DNA from: Candidula unifasciata
Lineage: Eukaryota > Mollusca > Gastropoda > Stylommatophora > Geomitridae
NCBI GenBank assembly: GCA_905116865.2
Contig: CAJHNH020001145.1
Span: 198,156 to 262,155 of the forward strand
Direction of reading: 5' to 3'
DNA length: 64,000 nt
The position numbers were made by a program, and so were the translations under genes. The notes below the pieces were generated by a model, which saw only the letters and a list, made by a program, of their open reading frames with translations, searched no databases and had not been told where the DNA came from. Position 1 is the stretch's first letter. Every line of letters begins with the position of its first letter. Below, in pieces: positions 9,909-21,607 of this stretch.

Positions 9909-12120
9909 ACCTGCTTTTATTACGTTGTAAATGTTGTGATTGTCATTGTAGTGTAGGTGATGATGAATTTGTTGTGCCTGATAGTGTTGTGCTTTGCTGT
10001 TGACTTTGTTATTGCTGTTGTTGTTAGTTTTTCGTTCTTTTTCAAATTATAAATCGTATTATTATTATTATATTCATCAACAACTATCAGGTCTCTTACA
10101 GAACGTTTCTCGTGTCACAGCACGCATGACAGTCTTTTTCTCTAGACAGCTTTTCGTCTCTGTTGCAAATTCAATGCATCTTTGGTGTCTCATATCCACC
10201 TTGGATTATGTAGGTTTCTAACTTTTTTTCCTTACGGCTTCTGTTTATAGTTTCTGGATATATGTATAATGTTGTAGTCTCCTCTTGCTGTCCACACCCG
10301 CATGCCTGCGCTCTTCAACATTTAGCAATCATATTCATTTTGATATAGAAAAACATGAAATGAGACACTTATATAGTAGTCCAAGTCCAAGTCCTTTTGA
10401 GAAAAAAAAAGAAAAGCTCGACCACGTTCAGACTGCTGCTAGCTAGCCTAGGCTACTAGCAGTCTCCGCCTATATTTGTGGTCTGGACTTTTTGATTCAC
10501 TTTCGTGACTGAATTTTAGTGTTTGTGCCATTTCGAATCAAACCGCTCGTCCTGTTGTCACTGGTGCATGTCTTCCTTCTTCTTTCTTGGTGTTTCCTGT
10601 TTGTTCTGTCTCCCTTTGATCTGGCTAGGCGTATCTCGAAGGAGAGCGAGCTTCCATACACAACGTCCTTTGGACCACCATTTATTGTTTTAAAATATTG
10701 AGTATTTAAATTATGCCAAAAAGTACTGAAAACAGTTTTTGAATTTGAATAGTTCCGAAATGTAAAAATGTTCCGCGTGTGACCATAGTGGTCTTATAGT
10801 TGTCTTCCTGTAATATGAACGGGTTAGTCATGTAATGGATATGTATGTGAGAGTTTATGTGGAGATTTAAGCGGGTCCAGTCGTCATCTGTTATTATGTG
10901 GTCGGGTTGTGTTGACAGCTAAACTCCGGTGTGCGTAAATACCATATAACCGGAACATCCAGCTCACGCTTTGAGATCCAAATGTTCGGCGATGAGAATT
11001 GCTGTGGCATGTTGGGTAACGAACTCAAGTGCTCTCTGTGGGAATGGGTTGGGGAGTTAAACTCATAGTGCATCCGAAAGTTAGGGAAGGGTAAGAAGAA
11101 AGTGGGTGGGAGGCCATTCAGTCATTTCTCGTCGTTGCCGTCTTGCTGGATTCTAGCGTGGCCTTTTGCCGGGACTATGTGTATCACGTTACCAACCTTT
11201 GCTATCATCACAGTGATGGGGTGGTATTGGTGGTTATGTGTTCTAGTCCTGTCATTATTGAGTCACTTGTTTTCCCTATTTGCTGTCAGTCGTATCTTGT
11301 TGTGAGTCCTGTCGGTCATGTGCATGTTGTATGCATGCTGTTGAGTGGTATGGTTTTGTGTATGAATCCCCGGAGTACATGGACGCACCCAACTAGGTGT
11401 ATGCGTACATGCACTCGAGTACTCACACACGTATACAACCCTACATATTTGCACGTCCTTTCATACTTATCCATGTATGCATACCTAATTGACATTACGT
11501 ACACACGCAACCTCTTTTATATGCGAGCACATCCACACGTAGTGACATTCACTCTTCCATGTCTTGTGCGTTTTGTGTCGCTATGTCTGTAGTATCGTCT
11601 GTTCGTGTCACTTTTAAGTTATGTCTCGTTACTTGTATGTGACCTGCCCGGTACTGTCTTAATATGTTTTGGTGGATGGTGTGTGTTGATGAACTTCTTG
11701 CTGCGTACACACCTCATTCCATGTTCTCAATAATTAGCAGACATGAAGCAACACATTTTGTGGGTTCTTTGAGTGCACTGTCATTCATACACACAAATAT
11801 CACGCTCCCATGTATATACACACATGTACACTCATACCCACATTAACCTGCATTCAGTAATACATTTTTATATCCATGTACTCATTCATCTGTACCTTTC
11901 GCCCAGCTATATTCCCACTGTCCTATCCATACGTGATCCCTTACAATCCATCTACATACACTGTGTCTTCTGTATCCATAAATGCACTCATACTACACTC
12001 ACTCATCCTTGTGTATGTATCCAAGTTCACATCTATGCACTCATCATACATACACTACCTCTCTGACGCTTGGGTGTGCGGAGTTACCATCTGATCAGCT
12101 CCTTCTGTTGTACTGAGTAG
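9909..12120. other. Gene-free stretch, CA/TG-rich in its second half
   Basis: 9909-11090 has no coding signal that I can defend. 11320-12060 is rich in ACACA, CATAC and CATTCA words with an alternating purine-pyrimidine feel. Open frames of up to 149 codons there are His/Thr/Tyr/Ser-rich translations of that bias. Confidence 0.5.
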
Positions 12121-12785
12121 ATCTGGTCTTTTTAGTTTGGGTTTGTTTTAAAAAGGTATTGTTTAACCAGTTTTTGGATGTCTCTATTGCTATCTACCTT
12201 TAAACATTTGTTTGCAGCAATTTGTTGTTTGCGTTTTAGAAAATACTCCTCAATGGGTTTCCTCTCCAATTTATATTTAGTGCAGTTTATTATATAATGC
12301 TCTATTGTATTATCTTGAAAGCAGTCCAGACATAGAGGAGATGTAAATTTCTCTGGATGCGACCCTAACCTAGCTCTCCATATTAGTTTGTTAGCTGGGA
12401 TTTTCAGTTTGTCCCGTACCTGTGTGTTAAGGCTGGGCTCTTCAAGGTTGTTGTATGCATCTCTGCCTTTTTTGCTCCCTTGCCATTGTAGTTTCCACAT
12501 TTTAATTATATGTCGTTTGATTATGTTAGTCCTTTCAGTTTTTCCGAGTCCTACATCTACTTATAGAGTAAGAGCACGATCAAATTTTAACCTTTTGAGA
12601 CGATTAGGCTGATCCGTCAGGCCGGTAATACAGGCCCTGAGATTGGTCGGCAGCTTTTCATACCAGCCAATCAGATTGCTTCTCGCATTCCTTGCACATG
12701 CGAGCTGTTCAATGACGGCTTTCATGGAAGTTTGTTGAGTTCTGTAATTTAACAAGGATTGTTTTGGAGTGTTACCTGTGCCCAA
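12121..12785 (-). pseudogene. LINE ORF2 C-terminal fragment with Cys-His motif
   Basis: Two minus-strand frames (12785-12561 and 12500-12132) give the last about 200 residues of a non-LTR pol. The second has LPANKLIWRAR-like sequence and CLDCFQDNTIEHYIINCTKY, a CX2C...H...C motif followed by Tyr and Arg, as found near the C-terminus of many Jockey/I/R1-type ORF2 proteins. It is separated from the RT/RNase H element at 13283 by about 500 bp and its sequence differs, so it is a separate insertion. It is 5' truncated and frameshifted. Which clade it belongs to I cannot say. Confidence 0.65.
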
Positions 12786-13282
12786 AAATGGTGAATATCT
12801 GGTAATCTGGTAATCCTAGTTTCAGCTTCATAGCAAACGGGTCACCCCACATATGCTCCGCTCCTGTGCCAACGAAAAACAAACGCAGCTCACAGTGTCG
12901 CGCCATGCACTCAACTCAGAAGCTGGGCGACGAAACTACATCCTTCCAGTTTACAAATGGAGCAAAAATGCAACGACCACCGTCTGGCAAAAAAAAAAAA
13001 AAATATTTGCCACGGTTTAAAAAAAAACGGGGTGGTCGTACCTAGCGTCCATTTTGACCGGAAGAATTATATGAGGGTTAATAAACGGTCACCCCAGCAG
13101 TACCCTCATTATTAGCTGGGGAAGGGACTTAGGACATTACATCCACCAGCAGGCGTCGACCCTACAACGACCTGCCTGCCATCGTTAACGACTGTTCACC
13201 CAACAGCCATGCAGTTCTTTGGAACGAAGGAGACACCTTGAACTTGGGTTTCGTACTGCCGACTCCCTACTAAGATGTTATT
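12786..13282. other. Spacer between two LINE remnants
   Basis: Contains an A run (about 12989-13003) and a second one at 13019-13027. These may be tail remnants. No gene seen. Confidence 0.4.
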
Positions 13283-15988
13283 TTATGTTCTGTTATCACA
13301 ATTAATGTCACTGCACATTGGGCATACCCATGCGTGCTAAGTTCTCCGAAGCAGCAGCCACTCTAAAGTACTTCTACTAATTGTCCCCATGAGAAGCTGG
13401 TTATATTGTCTCCTTTCTCGGCCTCGAAGACGGCAAAGACGTGCATCACCATGCTTAACTCCCATGTCACGCAATCGTGTTAGTGTCAGGGATTCCTCAT
13501 TCTCCACTAGCCCAGTTCGTACAGCGTTGACTATGTCTGCTCTGTCCATACTTTTTCCCGCAATCATTAGTGCAGTGCTTGCCAGTTGGTCTGCTCGCTC
13601 ATTTCCCTTCACGCCCGCATGACCCGGTGTGTAGATCCAAGTTACGGAGGTTAAGTGCGATTTCCTAATGCTTTCTATCCATTCAGAGCGCATACTGCCT
13701 GTTGCTATCTTCTGAAGCATATTAATTGAGTCTGAGACAATTACTACCTGTGTGGCGGTTTGCTCGGATACCCATGCTAAAGCTCTAGAAGCAGCGGCTA
13801 TTTCCATTGTCATGCTTGACGTGGTTGTCTGGTAAGCGCCGCTGTCCTTATGTATTGTTTTCCCCTTTCTTTGCGCTGTGTATGCCCATGCTGACCTTGA
13901 TCCGCGCTTCACGGATCCATCTGTGTAGATGATGGTATCTTCTGGGTCTGAATGCTGATCTATCAGTTCCCTTACTTCTGTGTCTACCGCCGCAGGAATT
14001 TGATCCCTGCTGTACCTTCCGAGTGTGATGACAACCTTAGAGATGCCATGCATGTCTACTGGTGTATTCGTCCATTTTTTTCCGTGGCTGATCACGTCTA
14101 GGTCACATACCTGCTGGATTAAGTCCTCAGCCTTTGCCATCCAAGAGCGGCCCCTTTTGAGACGCGTTCCTTTTGTGTCGTGAATAGCTTTGTGTAATGG
14201 GTGGTTAACATCTGCCGATACCCTCATGTAAGCCTTGACCTGTGCCACTTTGTATCTGCTTGTCATAGTCGACAGACCCAGGATATAACGCATGGCGTTG
14301 CAGGGGGTGTCTTTTGTGCAGCCGAGTATGAGTCTCATGGCCTCATTCTGAACTCGGTCCAGTCTTTCTAGCTGGGTTTTGCTGACAGTGAGGAGGCCAA
14401 GACCATAGTCAATGACGCTAAGCACAAGCCCTTGATAGAGAGGGAAAAGTAGACGTTGTTCAATATCAGCTGCTGCTAGCACCTTGAGTGCTGTCAAACC
14501 TTTCCTGGCTCTAAGTATGACGTTGTCTACGTGGCATTTGTATGACAAGCATCTGTCAAATGTCATGCCCAGGTATTTCATGGTGTCCGTTCTCTCGATG
14601 TCCACACCACAGATGCTTACGACTGGCGTTGGGGTACTCACGATGTGGGTATTCAGAGAGAACCATGTTAAGGAGGCCTTGGACGGGTTCACATGAGCTC
14701 TTGATTCCTGGCACCACTCACTAAGTCTGTCTAGTTCGTGTTGTAGTGTGGTTGTAATTTCCTGCCTGTTTTTACCTCGACGGTAAACAAGGATATCATC
14801 TGCATACGACATTGTTCTGCCTAGGCCTACGCGTTGTGCACTGGTGACTCATGCTGTGTACACATTGAAGAGCACAGGCGACAATGGTGATCCCTGGGGC
14901 AGACCCATTAGGACGCGTTGAGGTTCGGATGCCCATTCACCACATCGAAGCGACACTGTTCTTTCAAATAGCGCTGCTGCGATCCAGTTGACCAAATTTG
15001 TTTCTATCTGCATATCCAACAGCAGTCTGATGAGCATGTTGTATGGGACGCTGTTGTACGCATCATCTAAGTCAATAGCGGCTGCAGCCGTTTCTATTCC
15101 CTCCTGGAAACCCTCATTTGTGTCGTAGGCAAATACTGCAGCATTGCACCATGTATCTCTTCCTGGTCGGTAGCCACCTAGTGTAGCGGGGAATAGGCCA
15201 CCCGACACTAATATTTGGGTTAACGTTCTGGCAACGATTTTTTCCATGAGTTTTCCTACAGTGTTCTGGAGTGTGATGATTCTGTAGCCATTTATTCTCG
15301 TGTGGTCTTTTCCTGGCTTAGGAACCGGTCTGAGGTAGCTGTGGAGCCAGTCATCAGGAATAATGCCAGTTTTCATGGTGTTGTTGAAAATCGTGGATAG
15401 TTCATCAATATCTGTCGCCTCGAGGCTTTTGAAGTGGCTATATCTAATGCCATCAGGCCCTGGAGCTGTGTCCGGACAGGTCTTCAGTGTTGCTCTGATG
15501 CAGTCCATTGAGATGTATACTGTATCATCGACTTCCTCCATTTCAGAAATCTGGATATCATATAAACTCTGTCTCATCTGTTCCCTCTCTTCCCTATCTT
15601 TCTTTTCCGTCTGCAGAAGAAATCTGTGCAGGATAGCCTCGCCCTTGTCTTTATCCGATTGTAACACCAACCCGTTGTCCATCTTTAGCTCGGGCATAAC
15701 AGAGGTTTGTGTGCCTCCGTTCATCTTTTAGTGAAGCCGCCAGAATTTTTAAAGTGATTTTTCATAACCTATTTCTTCGCAAAAATGTTCCCACATTGTG
15801 TGCTTAGACTCCTTTGCGAGTTGTTTAAAATGTTCAGTGAGTCTGTCTTTTGGTGAATAGGACTGTTGCGTTATAGCAACCAAAATATAGCTGGAGGTAG
15901 GTACAGAAGTAGAACCATGTGTGCCAGAGGTGTCTGGAGGGATACATGGGCTTAGCTTCCCAAAACACAAGTGTTCGGATTTACTCAT
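13283..15988 (-). pseudogene. LINE ORF2: reverse transcriptase plus RNase H (two in-frame stops, upstream shift)
   Basis: The encoded polyprotein would copy element RNA into DNA at the target site and remove the RNA. On the minus strand 15988-15749 gives the linker before RT. After a shift and stops near 15750-15725, a single frame runs 15724-13283 (814 codons). RT motifs are visible: DTAPGPDGI, PVPKPGKD, the motif A Asp in AAIDLDDAYNSVPYNM, motif B LPQGSPLSPVLFN, motif C SYADDILVY. RNase H follows with IIYTDGSV, SMTMEI, IVSDSINML and PGHAGVKGNERAD, so all four acidic residues are present. Two in-frame stops interrupt it: TGA at 14849-14851, between motifs B and C, and TAG at 13337-13339, just before a C-terminal CPMC. 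No endonuclease domain is seen upstream, so the copy is 5' truncated. RT followed by RNase H suggests the I-type superfamily. Related tails lie at 28715, 33506 and 41737. Confidence 0.85.
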
Positions 15989-16323
15989 GCTTCATTCTTA
16001 GAAAATTTAACCAGATTGTTCAATTTAGTGGTGGTTGTCTTAAGTAATTGAAAACATGCATGCATAAATGTACAAATTCGATAGCTAGTTTGAATACAAA
16101 TTGAAGCGTCAGTGTGATTCATAAACATTGTGCTAGTTTATTCAGTTTCCTATAAATTACGTATAGTTTTTTATATGTTACTGAAACGAGTTGTTTATTA
16201 TACATTTCTGTCTGTGAGAGAATCGCCTTCTGAAGGCTACATCTTCTTGGCACTGAAACTCCGAATAAGGCTCCGTCTCCAGAGGCTTAAGAACAAAATA
16301 TTTACATGAATGTGATATATAAG
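15989..16323. other. AT-rich spacer
   Basis: No gene or repeat family recognised. Confidence 0.5.
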
Positions 16324-16592
16324 GCAGTCGCTGTGGCAGAGCAAATAGAGGTTCGCCGCGGATCGAAAGGTCGTGGATTGGCTTCCTGGCAGAGCCGGAC
16401 TTTTTTTTCTTTTTCTAAATGACCTTCTCTCCCAAGTGGACTCAGTCTTGAGCTGGTACTGGATGCAGTCGCGGAAAGTAAAGGCAGCCGGCGTGATGTT
16501 GACTGCATCACCCATCTTGTGCCGATCGGTCTATCAAATATAGGTCAAGCCCTATATGCCCTATATGCCTAAAGGCTTGGGAAAAAGTCTTA
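16324..16592 (+). mobile_element. tRNA-headed SINE, head type A, plus strand
   Basis: Head GTCGCTGTGGCAGAGCAAAT, then GATCGAAAGGTCGTGGATTGG (box B-like, degraded), a T-rich join, TGAGCTGGTACTGGATGCAG, the body segment AAAGGCAGCCGGCGTGATG and the distal segment with TATAGGTCAAGCCCTATATG. It ends near AAAGGCTTGGGAAAAAGTC. Near full length. Confidence 0.8.
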
Positions 16593-16872
16593 CTTTTCAC
16601 TTTTATTATGATATAGATTAGCCTTTGATAAAACCATCACTCATTTGTTTTCTCCCTATTACCCTGTTGGTAGGTCAGACAAGGTTCTTTTTGAGTTGCT
16701 CGGCTTTGTCCACACCAGTTCTATTGTTTTTATACCAGGTATACAGCCCAGTCTGCTACGTCTTGTCTCTGTTATCGATGTTTGCCATAGCGTTTCTCTT
16801 GGACATCCTGTTTTCCTCTATCTATTTGTACTTCTTTGTCCAAAGGGAGCTGGTTAAACGTAGAAACGTAAA

Positions 16873-17053
16873 GGTCCCTTTCCCACTCCTTCAGGCGCAT
16901 TGGGCATATAGGGCTAGACCTATATTTTATCGGTACTTGGTGGAGGATTTGGTCAGCATCACACCGACCACCTTTACTTCCTAGGACTTTTCCTGGTATC
17001 TATTAAATGCTTGGTGAAACTGGTAGTTAGTGTAGCCTTTGAAAAAAAAAAGA
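16873..17053 (-). mobile_element. SINE body, head lost
   Basis: The body matches the family from TTCAGGCGCATTGGGCATAT through CACCGACCACCTTTACTTCC to the A run at 17041-17052. The tRNA-like head that should follow is missing and is replaced by a GA tract. Confidence 0.7.
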
Positions 17054-17124
17054 GAGGGAGAGATCAGTTTTGTATGTTATTGGTCTTGTAATGTATCATA
17101 TAAAATGTCGTCTTCTCTCCTACC

Positions 17125-17190
17125 TAATATATAGATTTCCAAACGTTTTTCGTGTGGCACAACGCCCTCGTTTTTAATGAAAATATCATC
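17125..17190. mobile_element. hAT-like terminus fragment
   Basis: ATTTCCAAACGTTTTTCGTG followed by GGCACAACGCCCTCGTTTTT aligns with the left end of the 1020-1216 MITE and with the fragment near 8335, including a shared CGTCTTCTC leader. Confidence 0.45.
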
Positions 17191-17291
17191 ATCATGTCAT
17201 GTGTCAAAGCGATAAGCAATGGCGGACGCCATTCGCCATCTTACACGATCAAGTTCTCACGTTCATTCTTTGCCTCTTATTATATAACTTT

Positions 17292-17420
17292 CAAGATCCT
17301 CACACGTCCAACGGAGTTCGTGCGCTGAGCCGAGCTGCTTAAAACTCAGGCTCGAGTTAAAGGTAGAACGAAGAACTTATGGGTTACACCAGTATGCTAT
17401 GATGTTGATACGTTGAATAA
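17292..17420. repeat. ~125-bp interspersed repeat, copy 1
   Basis: Matches 20283-20418 in the same orientation: GAAGTTCGTGCACTGA-like, ACTCAGGCTCGAGTT, AGAACGAAGAACTTATGGGT and GATGATGTTGAT segments. Function and family unknown. Confidence 0.65.
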
Positions 17421-17458
17421 ACAAACGAAAAATATATGCCTTGTGTGATATAGACTAA

Positions 17459-17690
17459 AATATTTGTGTAATATCAAGCGCCATGGTGAATTTGACAAAA
17501 AAAATAGCACAAGGCATGGCACTAGGAAAGAGGGGCAGGGGCCGACCCACACGAAGATGGGCACAGGATATAAGTAACTCATTGAAAACGAAAGTACACG
17601 AGTCGGGAGAGCTGGCGAGAGACCGAGTTTCTTTCACGCAGGCCGTGATGACAGCGACGTACCGCAAAGGAACTTCTACATGATAATAAA
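17459..17690 (+). pseudogene. RTE-like LINE 3' fragment
   Basis: A 66-codon frame at 17483-17683 contains GKRGRGRPTRRWAQDIS and ELARDRVSFTQAVM, the conserved C-terminal end of an RTE-like ORF2. It closely matches 42363-42735 on the same strand and 31870-32305 on the other. Only the last about 75 residues remain; the 5' part is truncated within a GCGCCATGG segment. Confidence 0.8.
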
Positions 17691-19304
17691 TATAGCAATC
17701 TGAATGAGGCAATGACAATATATTTGGTATCACCTCTCTTCCTATAACTTACGACATGCAGTTTATGTTGCTTTCTCTCCAGTTTACATTTATGTGTGGT
17801 TCTAAGAGGGGCAACTGCTTTTCAAAGCTTTGTGACAGGGATGTGTGAAGTTTCGCGAGCCTTTGCCCTGTAAACCTGAAACCTCGCGGCTTCAGTTTTC
17901 CAGCGTGCACCACGAGGAGGTGGGGTTGACCTGGGTGCTCTACGGGTCATTGCCAGGCTACTTAAATTTTACTTTCAACCTCTCCGAAGAGAAGCTAGCC
18001 AAACTTAACACCACTGGCTGCAGTGTGAAGCGCCTGAGAACGCCCTTACACGCTTATCTCTCGACTATGTCCCCTAAACCCATGTTGCATTAGAACCCTG
18101 TACGGTCCCCAAAACCAAGTCAGTAATCAATGTTTCACATATCACCACTGCCGACTCACAAGCCACATTTAACTTTTTCTGCTGCCCTGGGCCTTATGTC
18201 AACTTTTTGACACCCTGACCACTTGCCAGTTTTAGTTCGCAAGTATAGCCACACACAAATAAAATCACATTATTAACAGACTAAAACTATCCCACACCAG
18301 CCTGTTACAGAACAAACATTGTCCTGATAGCTAGAAGGCAATTACAGCTTGAATTAGTAGAAACAGGTAGCGCAACAAAACAGAGAGCACAGATTTTCAT
18401 ATTTACTGTGTCCATAAATCGAAACCCGTGTGAGAAATCGGCTGAAAAGCACCTTTCAACCTTTTGTTATCATGTTACATTTAAGTCAGTGGATGAAAGA
18501 CGTTAATAAACTCTAAGATCTTTTCAACAAAACATCAAAAAATTCTTTAAAAAAGTTCCTTATCTTGTCTTATTCTGTTTACTTTAACGAAATGTGTGGG
18601 TGCATAAGTGCGTGTTTTGGGATGGCGGGCGGGGGCGGAAGGGGAAGAAAGAGCCAACGCATTTTTTGTTCCGGTTATATTTTTTTCCCCGGCAAAATAC
18701 CATCATTAATAACGTCATCAAATTATGCATACGTTTGTAATATACCTCAAATCTTCTACTGCGCATGGTCACAGCCAAACTGTAACGGCAAAAAAACATC
18801 ACTTGTTAGATTTTGGTAAGGCATCTATTTGGGTTTGTTCTAATGCTTTTCTCCGAGAATCGTACTATCATCATCAATATTGCCACTTAACGCCATGCTG
18901 ACTGACAGAGGCGATCATTCGTTTTCCACATCCTGCAATTTCCAACAACAGTACTAAAGTAAAGTGCCTATGTGTGTGAACTAACACCTTTCCGTGTTGT
19001 GACATAAACTAAAGCTATTACAGCTATTACAAATCATGACTTTGCATGGTTTGTTGGAAATAACATAGTTACATTCAACCAGCAACTCCAAAGAGAAAGT
19101 TTTAGGTTATAATTATGACTTTTATGTGCGCTATATAAAATAGCTTAGCACTACACGTCACCAAGAAACCAGAGAAAAACTCCTGCGATGTTGATGCCAT
19201 CAAAGGAGACATAACGTATACTGTACCGACTGGCGACGAAGTCGTCTACCTGAGAGCCAGTTAGCGACCCAGTTGGCCAATCAAAAATCCTGTTACCGTT
19301 CTCC
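17691..19304. other. Gene-free stretch
   Basis: No supported gene. A plus-strand frame at 17845-18093 (82 codons) has no motif. A G-rich segment lies at 18620-18650. Confidence 0.45.
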
Positions 19305-19305
19305 T

Positions 19306-19427
19306 TTTTATAAATCTCTTTTTCCATGCATCTTTGTACTAGTCACAACCTGTTCCACATTTTTTATTTTATAAATCTCTTTTTCCATGCATCTTTGTAC
19401 TAGTCACAACCTGTTCCACATTTTTTA
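19306..19427. repeat. Exact tandem duplication, 61-bp unit
   Basis: The unit starting TTTTATAAATCTCTTTTTCC and including GTACTAGTCACAACCTG occurs twice in direct succession (19306 and 19367) with essentially no differences, so it is recent or an assembly artefact. Confidence 0.9.
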
Positions 19428-19885
19428 TTTACGTAACGTGGCCTCTGAAAATAACAACAAACTGGATGACTCTTTCTAATATTCATAAAAAGTTGTCTTG
19501 GGGTCATAATGTTTTTGTTGGCACCACGGAATATGTGCGCGTTGGTATACGTCATACCATGTATACGTCCTGTTTACACTACTTGGTATAAGACCTTTGG
19601 GCTCTCCTGTCAACTCAGGCCGTTAGCTGGAAAGCCGCCGATCGCTTAGTGGGAGTTCTCTCCCTTGGCTGCATTGCAAACACGGAGCGGAAAAGTCACG
19701 AATAAAAAAAGACAGTGCTGTCAATCCTTGGGTGTTTCCCCCAGATCTGGGTGTTTATTTGACACTTCGGGGAAATCTGGGGTTTTGTTAAAGTAAATAT
19801 ATCCTTATATAAACGTGGTATTAGTTGCCACGGATGTGACTCCTGCAGATCTGTATTACTCACTGACCGATACATTTGCGTGGTT

Positions 19886-19934
19886 AGGGGTAGGGTTAGG
19901 GTTAGGGCTAGGGCTAGGGTTAGGGTTAGGGTTA
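19886..19934 (+). repeat. Interstitial telomere-like repeat (TTAGGG)n
   Basis: Eight units of TTAGGG or its variants TAGGGG and CTAGGG in a row, in a unique-looking context. TTAGGG is the metazoan telomere repeat. Short internal arrays usually mark old break repair or telomerase action at a break. Confidence 0.85.
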
Positions 19935-20282
19935 GATGTGACAATTTTGACGCAGGAATTCCGAATAATCGCGCACATTCACATACACACCCAAACAATC
20001 GAAGGACTGTGGATGCTACTCAAACGGACAATTCGCCACCAGCCGCGCGCTATTGCCGTCATATTTGGGAGAATTCCAGTGGCCTCCACTCCCACAAGCA
20101 TCAGATTGCCGGACAGTATTTGGCCTCCTACGTCAAAATTGTCACATCATGTTTATTTATTATGGGAAAATTCGTGTCGAATGGATTAGGGTCGTATACC
20201 GAGGTGCCACTTTATCTAGATATATTTAAATCCATATTAAAAATAATATCCAGATTTGGAGTTTAAAATCTACCCAAAGTAT

Positions 20283-20418
20283 TTCAGGATCCACGCCGGT
20301 GCTACGAAGTTCGTGCACTGATCTGAGATTCTTCGGACTCAGGCTTGAGTCAGAAGTAGAACAGAGCACTTATGGGGTTACTTTTCTTGTGCGATGATGT
20401 TGATCCGTCGTCTAAACC
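20283..20418. repeat. ~125-bp interspersed repeat, copy 2
   Basis: Second copy of the repeat at 17292-17420. It starts near CAGGATCCACGCCGG and ends near TGATCCGTCGTCTAAAC. Confidence 0.65.
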
Positions 20419-20482
20419 TAAACCTTTATCTCGATTACTCATTTTAGCTGCAAATGAATTTTAAATATGCTTATGTAATGTG

Positions 20483-20727
20483 TTTTTTTTGGGGGGAGGG
20501 GGGTATTGGGGGGGGGGGAGGGGGGGGGTGAGCAATAGTTCCATTCATCTGTATCGTCGTCATATCATTTCTGACACACGTGATCTTATTTGCTGCTGGT
20601 GTGTGGCTTTTATGTCAGTGGTATCCCATGGCTGTGTACACCCATTCATGTTGCTGCTTAATATTATCTTTCTACAGGTTTCCTTATGTTGCCAACGTCC
20701 CCCCCCCCCCCCCCCCCCCCCCTCCCC
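20483..20727. repeat. G-run and C-run pair
   Basis: G-rich tract at about 20490-20528 and C-rich tract at about 20699-20727, roughly 170 bp apart. They are complementary and could fold back on each other. Either way they inflate poly-Gly and poly-Pro frames. Confidence 0.85.
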
Positions 20728-20729
20728 CA

Positions 20730-21604
20730 ATCTGCGGCCTACCAACAAGCTGCTGTTGCGAAATGCTTCCATAGCATTCTGCAAACACGTCTAGTCTAAG
20801 TCAACTCATACTGCTGATTTTGATACTGTTGATGTTTGCCAGGAATTAACTCTTTCTGTTTTTTTCTCCACTTCTTCATTCGTGACCTTGTTTAATGAAA
20901 ATATTCGCAGCTTTGTTCTTTTTTTTTTTAACTGGATTCCATAACAGGGCACATTTTTTTTAAAGACAGTAATTGGCATTTACAATAGCTGGATTAAACA
21001 ATTTTAGACATGTTGAAAAAAAAATTAATAGTATCATTCATCATCATTTTCATCCTATTATGCCATTTGGTCGGCGTCTGAAGCTTACAACTTGCGGGCT
21101 CTTTTGGATCAGACAGCCCTGTGAAAAATTGCCTAGTGAAATCACAGTTAGTCTGAAAATGCCAGAGTTGGTTCTACAATATCCTGTAAAGGACAGTCAA
21201 CTAATATTTTATGTGTATTTTTTTTTTGCCATTTTACGTCACGTATGACTCCTCTGTTTCTCCATAGTGATTAGCCTTATTGTTATAATAGATGGAATCC
21301 AGTATTTACCGTTGGTATCTCTTAGGAAAATTCGTTTAATTGTTTTTCATTGGTATAAGTATTATCTATCTCTTGTATATTTTTATTTTTATTTCACATG
21401 CCACTAGTAATATCCTTCTATTCTGTTTCAGAAGAATAAATTATCAAATGAAAGGATTCGCTCTCCAACAGAAGGATATAAGGCGATTCATATTAGTCAA
21501 CACACACGGGTGACTTAGTTTTATTGTTGAATTTCACGAAGACATAAAACAGCTTTAAACGTACATTTATTTTAAGACGAGATAAATCTAATTTTTAACA
21601 ATCA
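20730..21604. other. AT-rich region upstream of the 620-codon frame
   Basis: No gene seen. The last bases before the ATG read TTTAACAATCAG, which could be a 3' splice site, so this stretch may be an intron or the promoter. Confidence 0.45.
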
Positions 21605-21607
21605 GTC

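Noticed and set aside
11143..11592. 149-codon plus-strand frame
   Set aside because: His/Val/Cys-rich composition follows the local CA/TG bias and several other frames are open in the same place.
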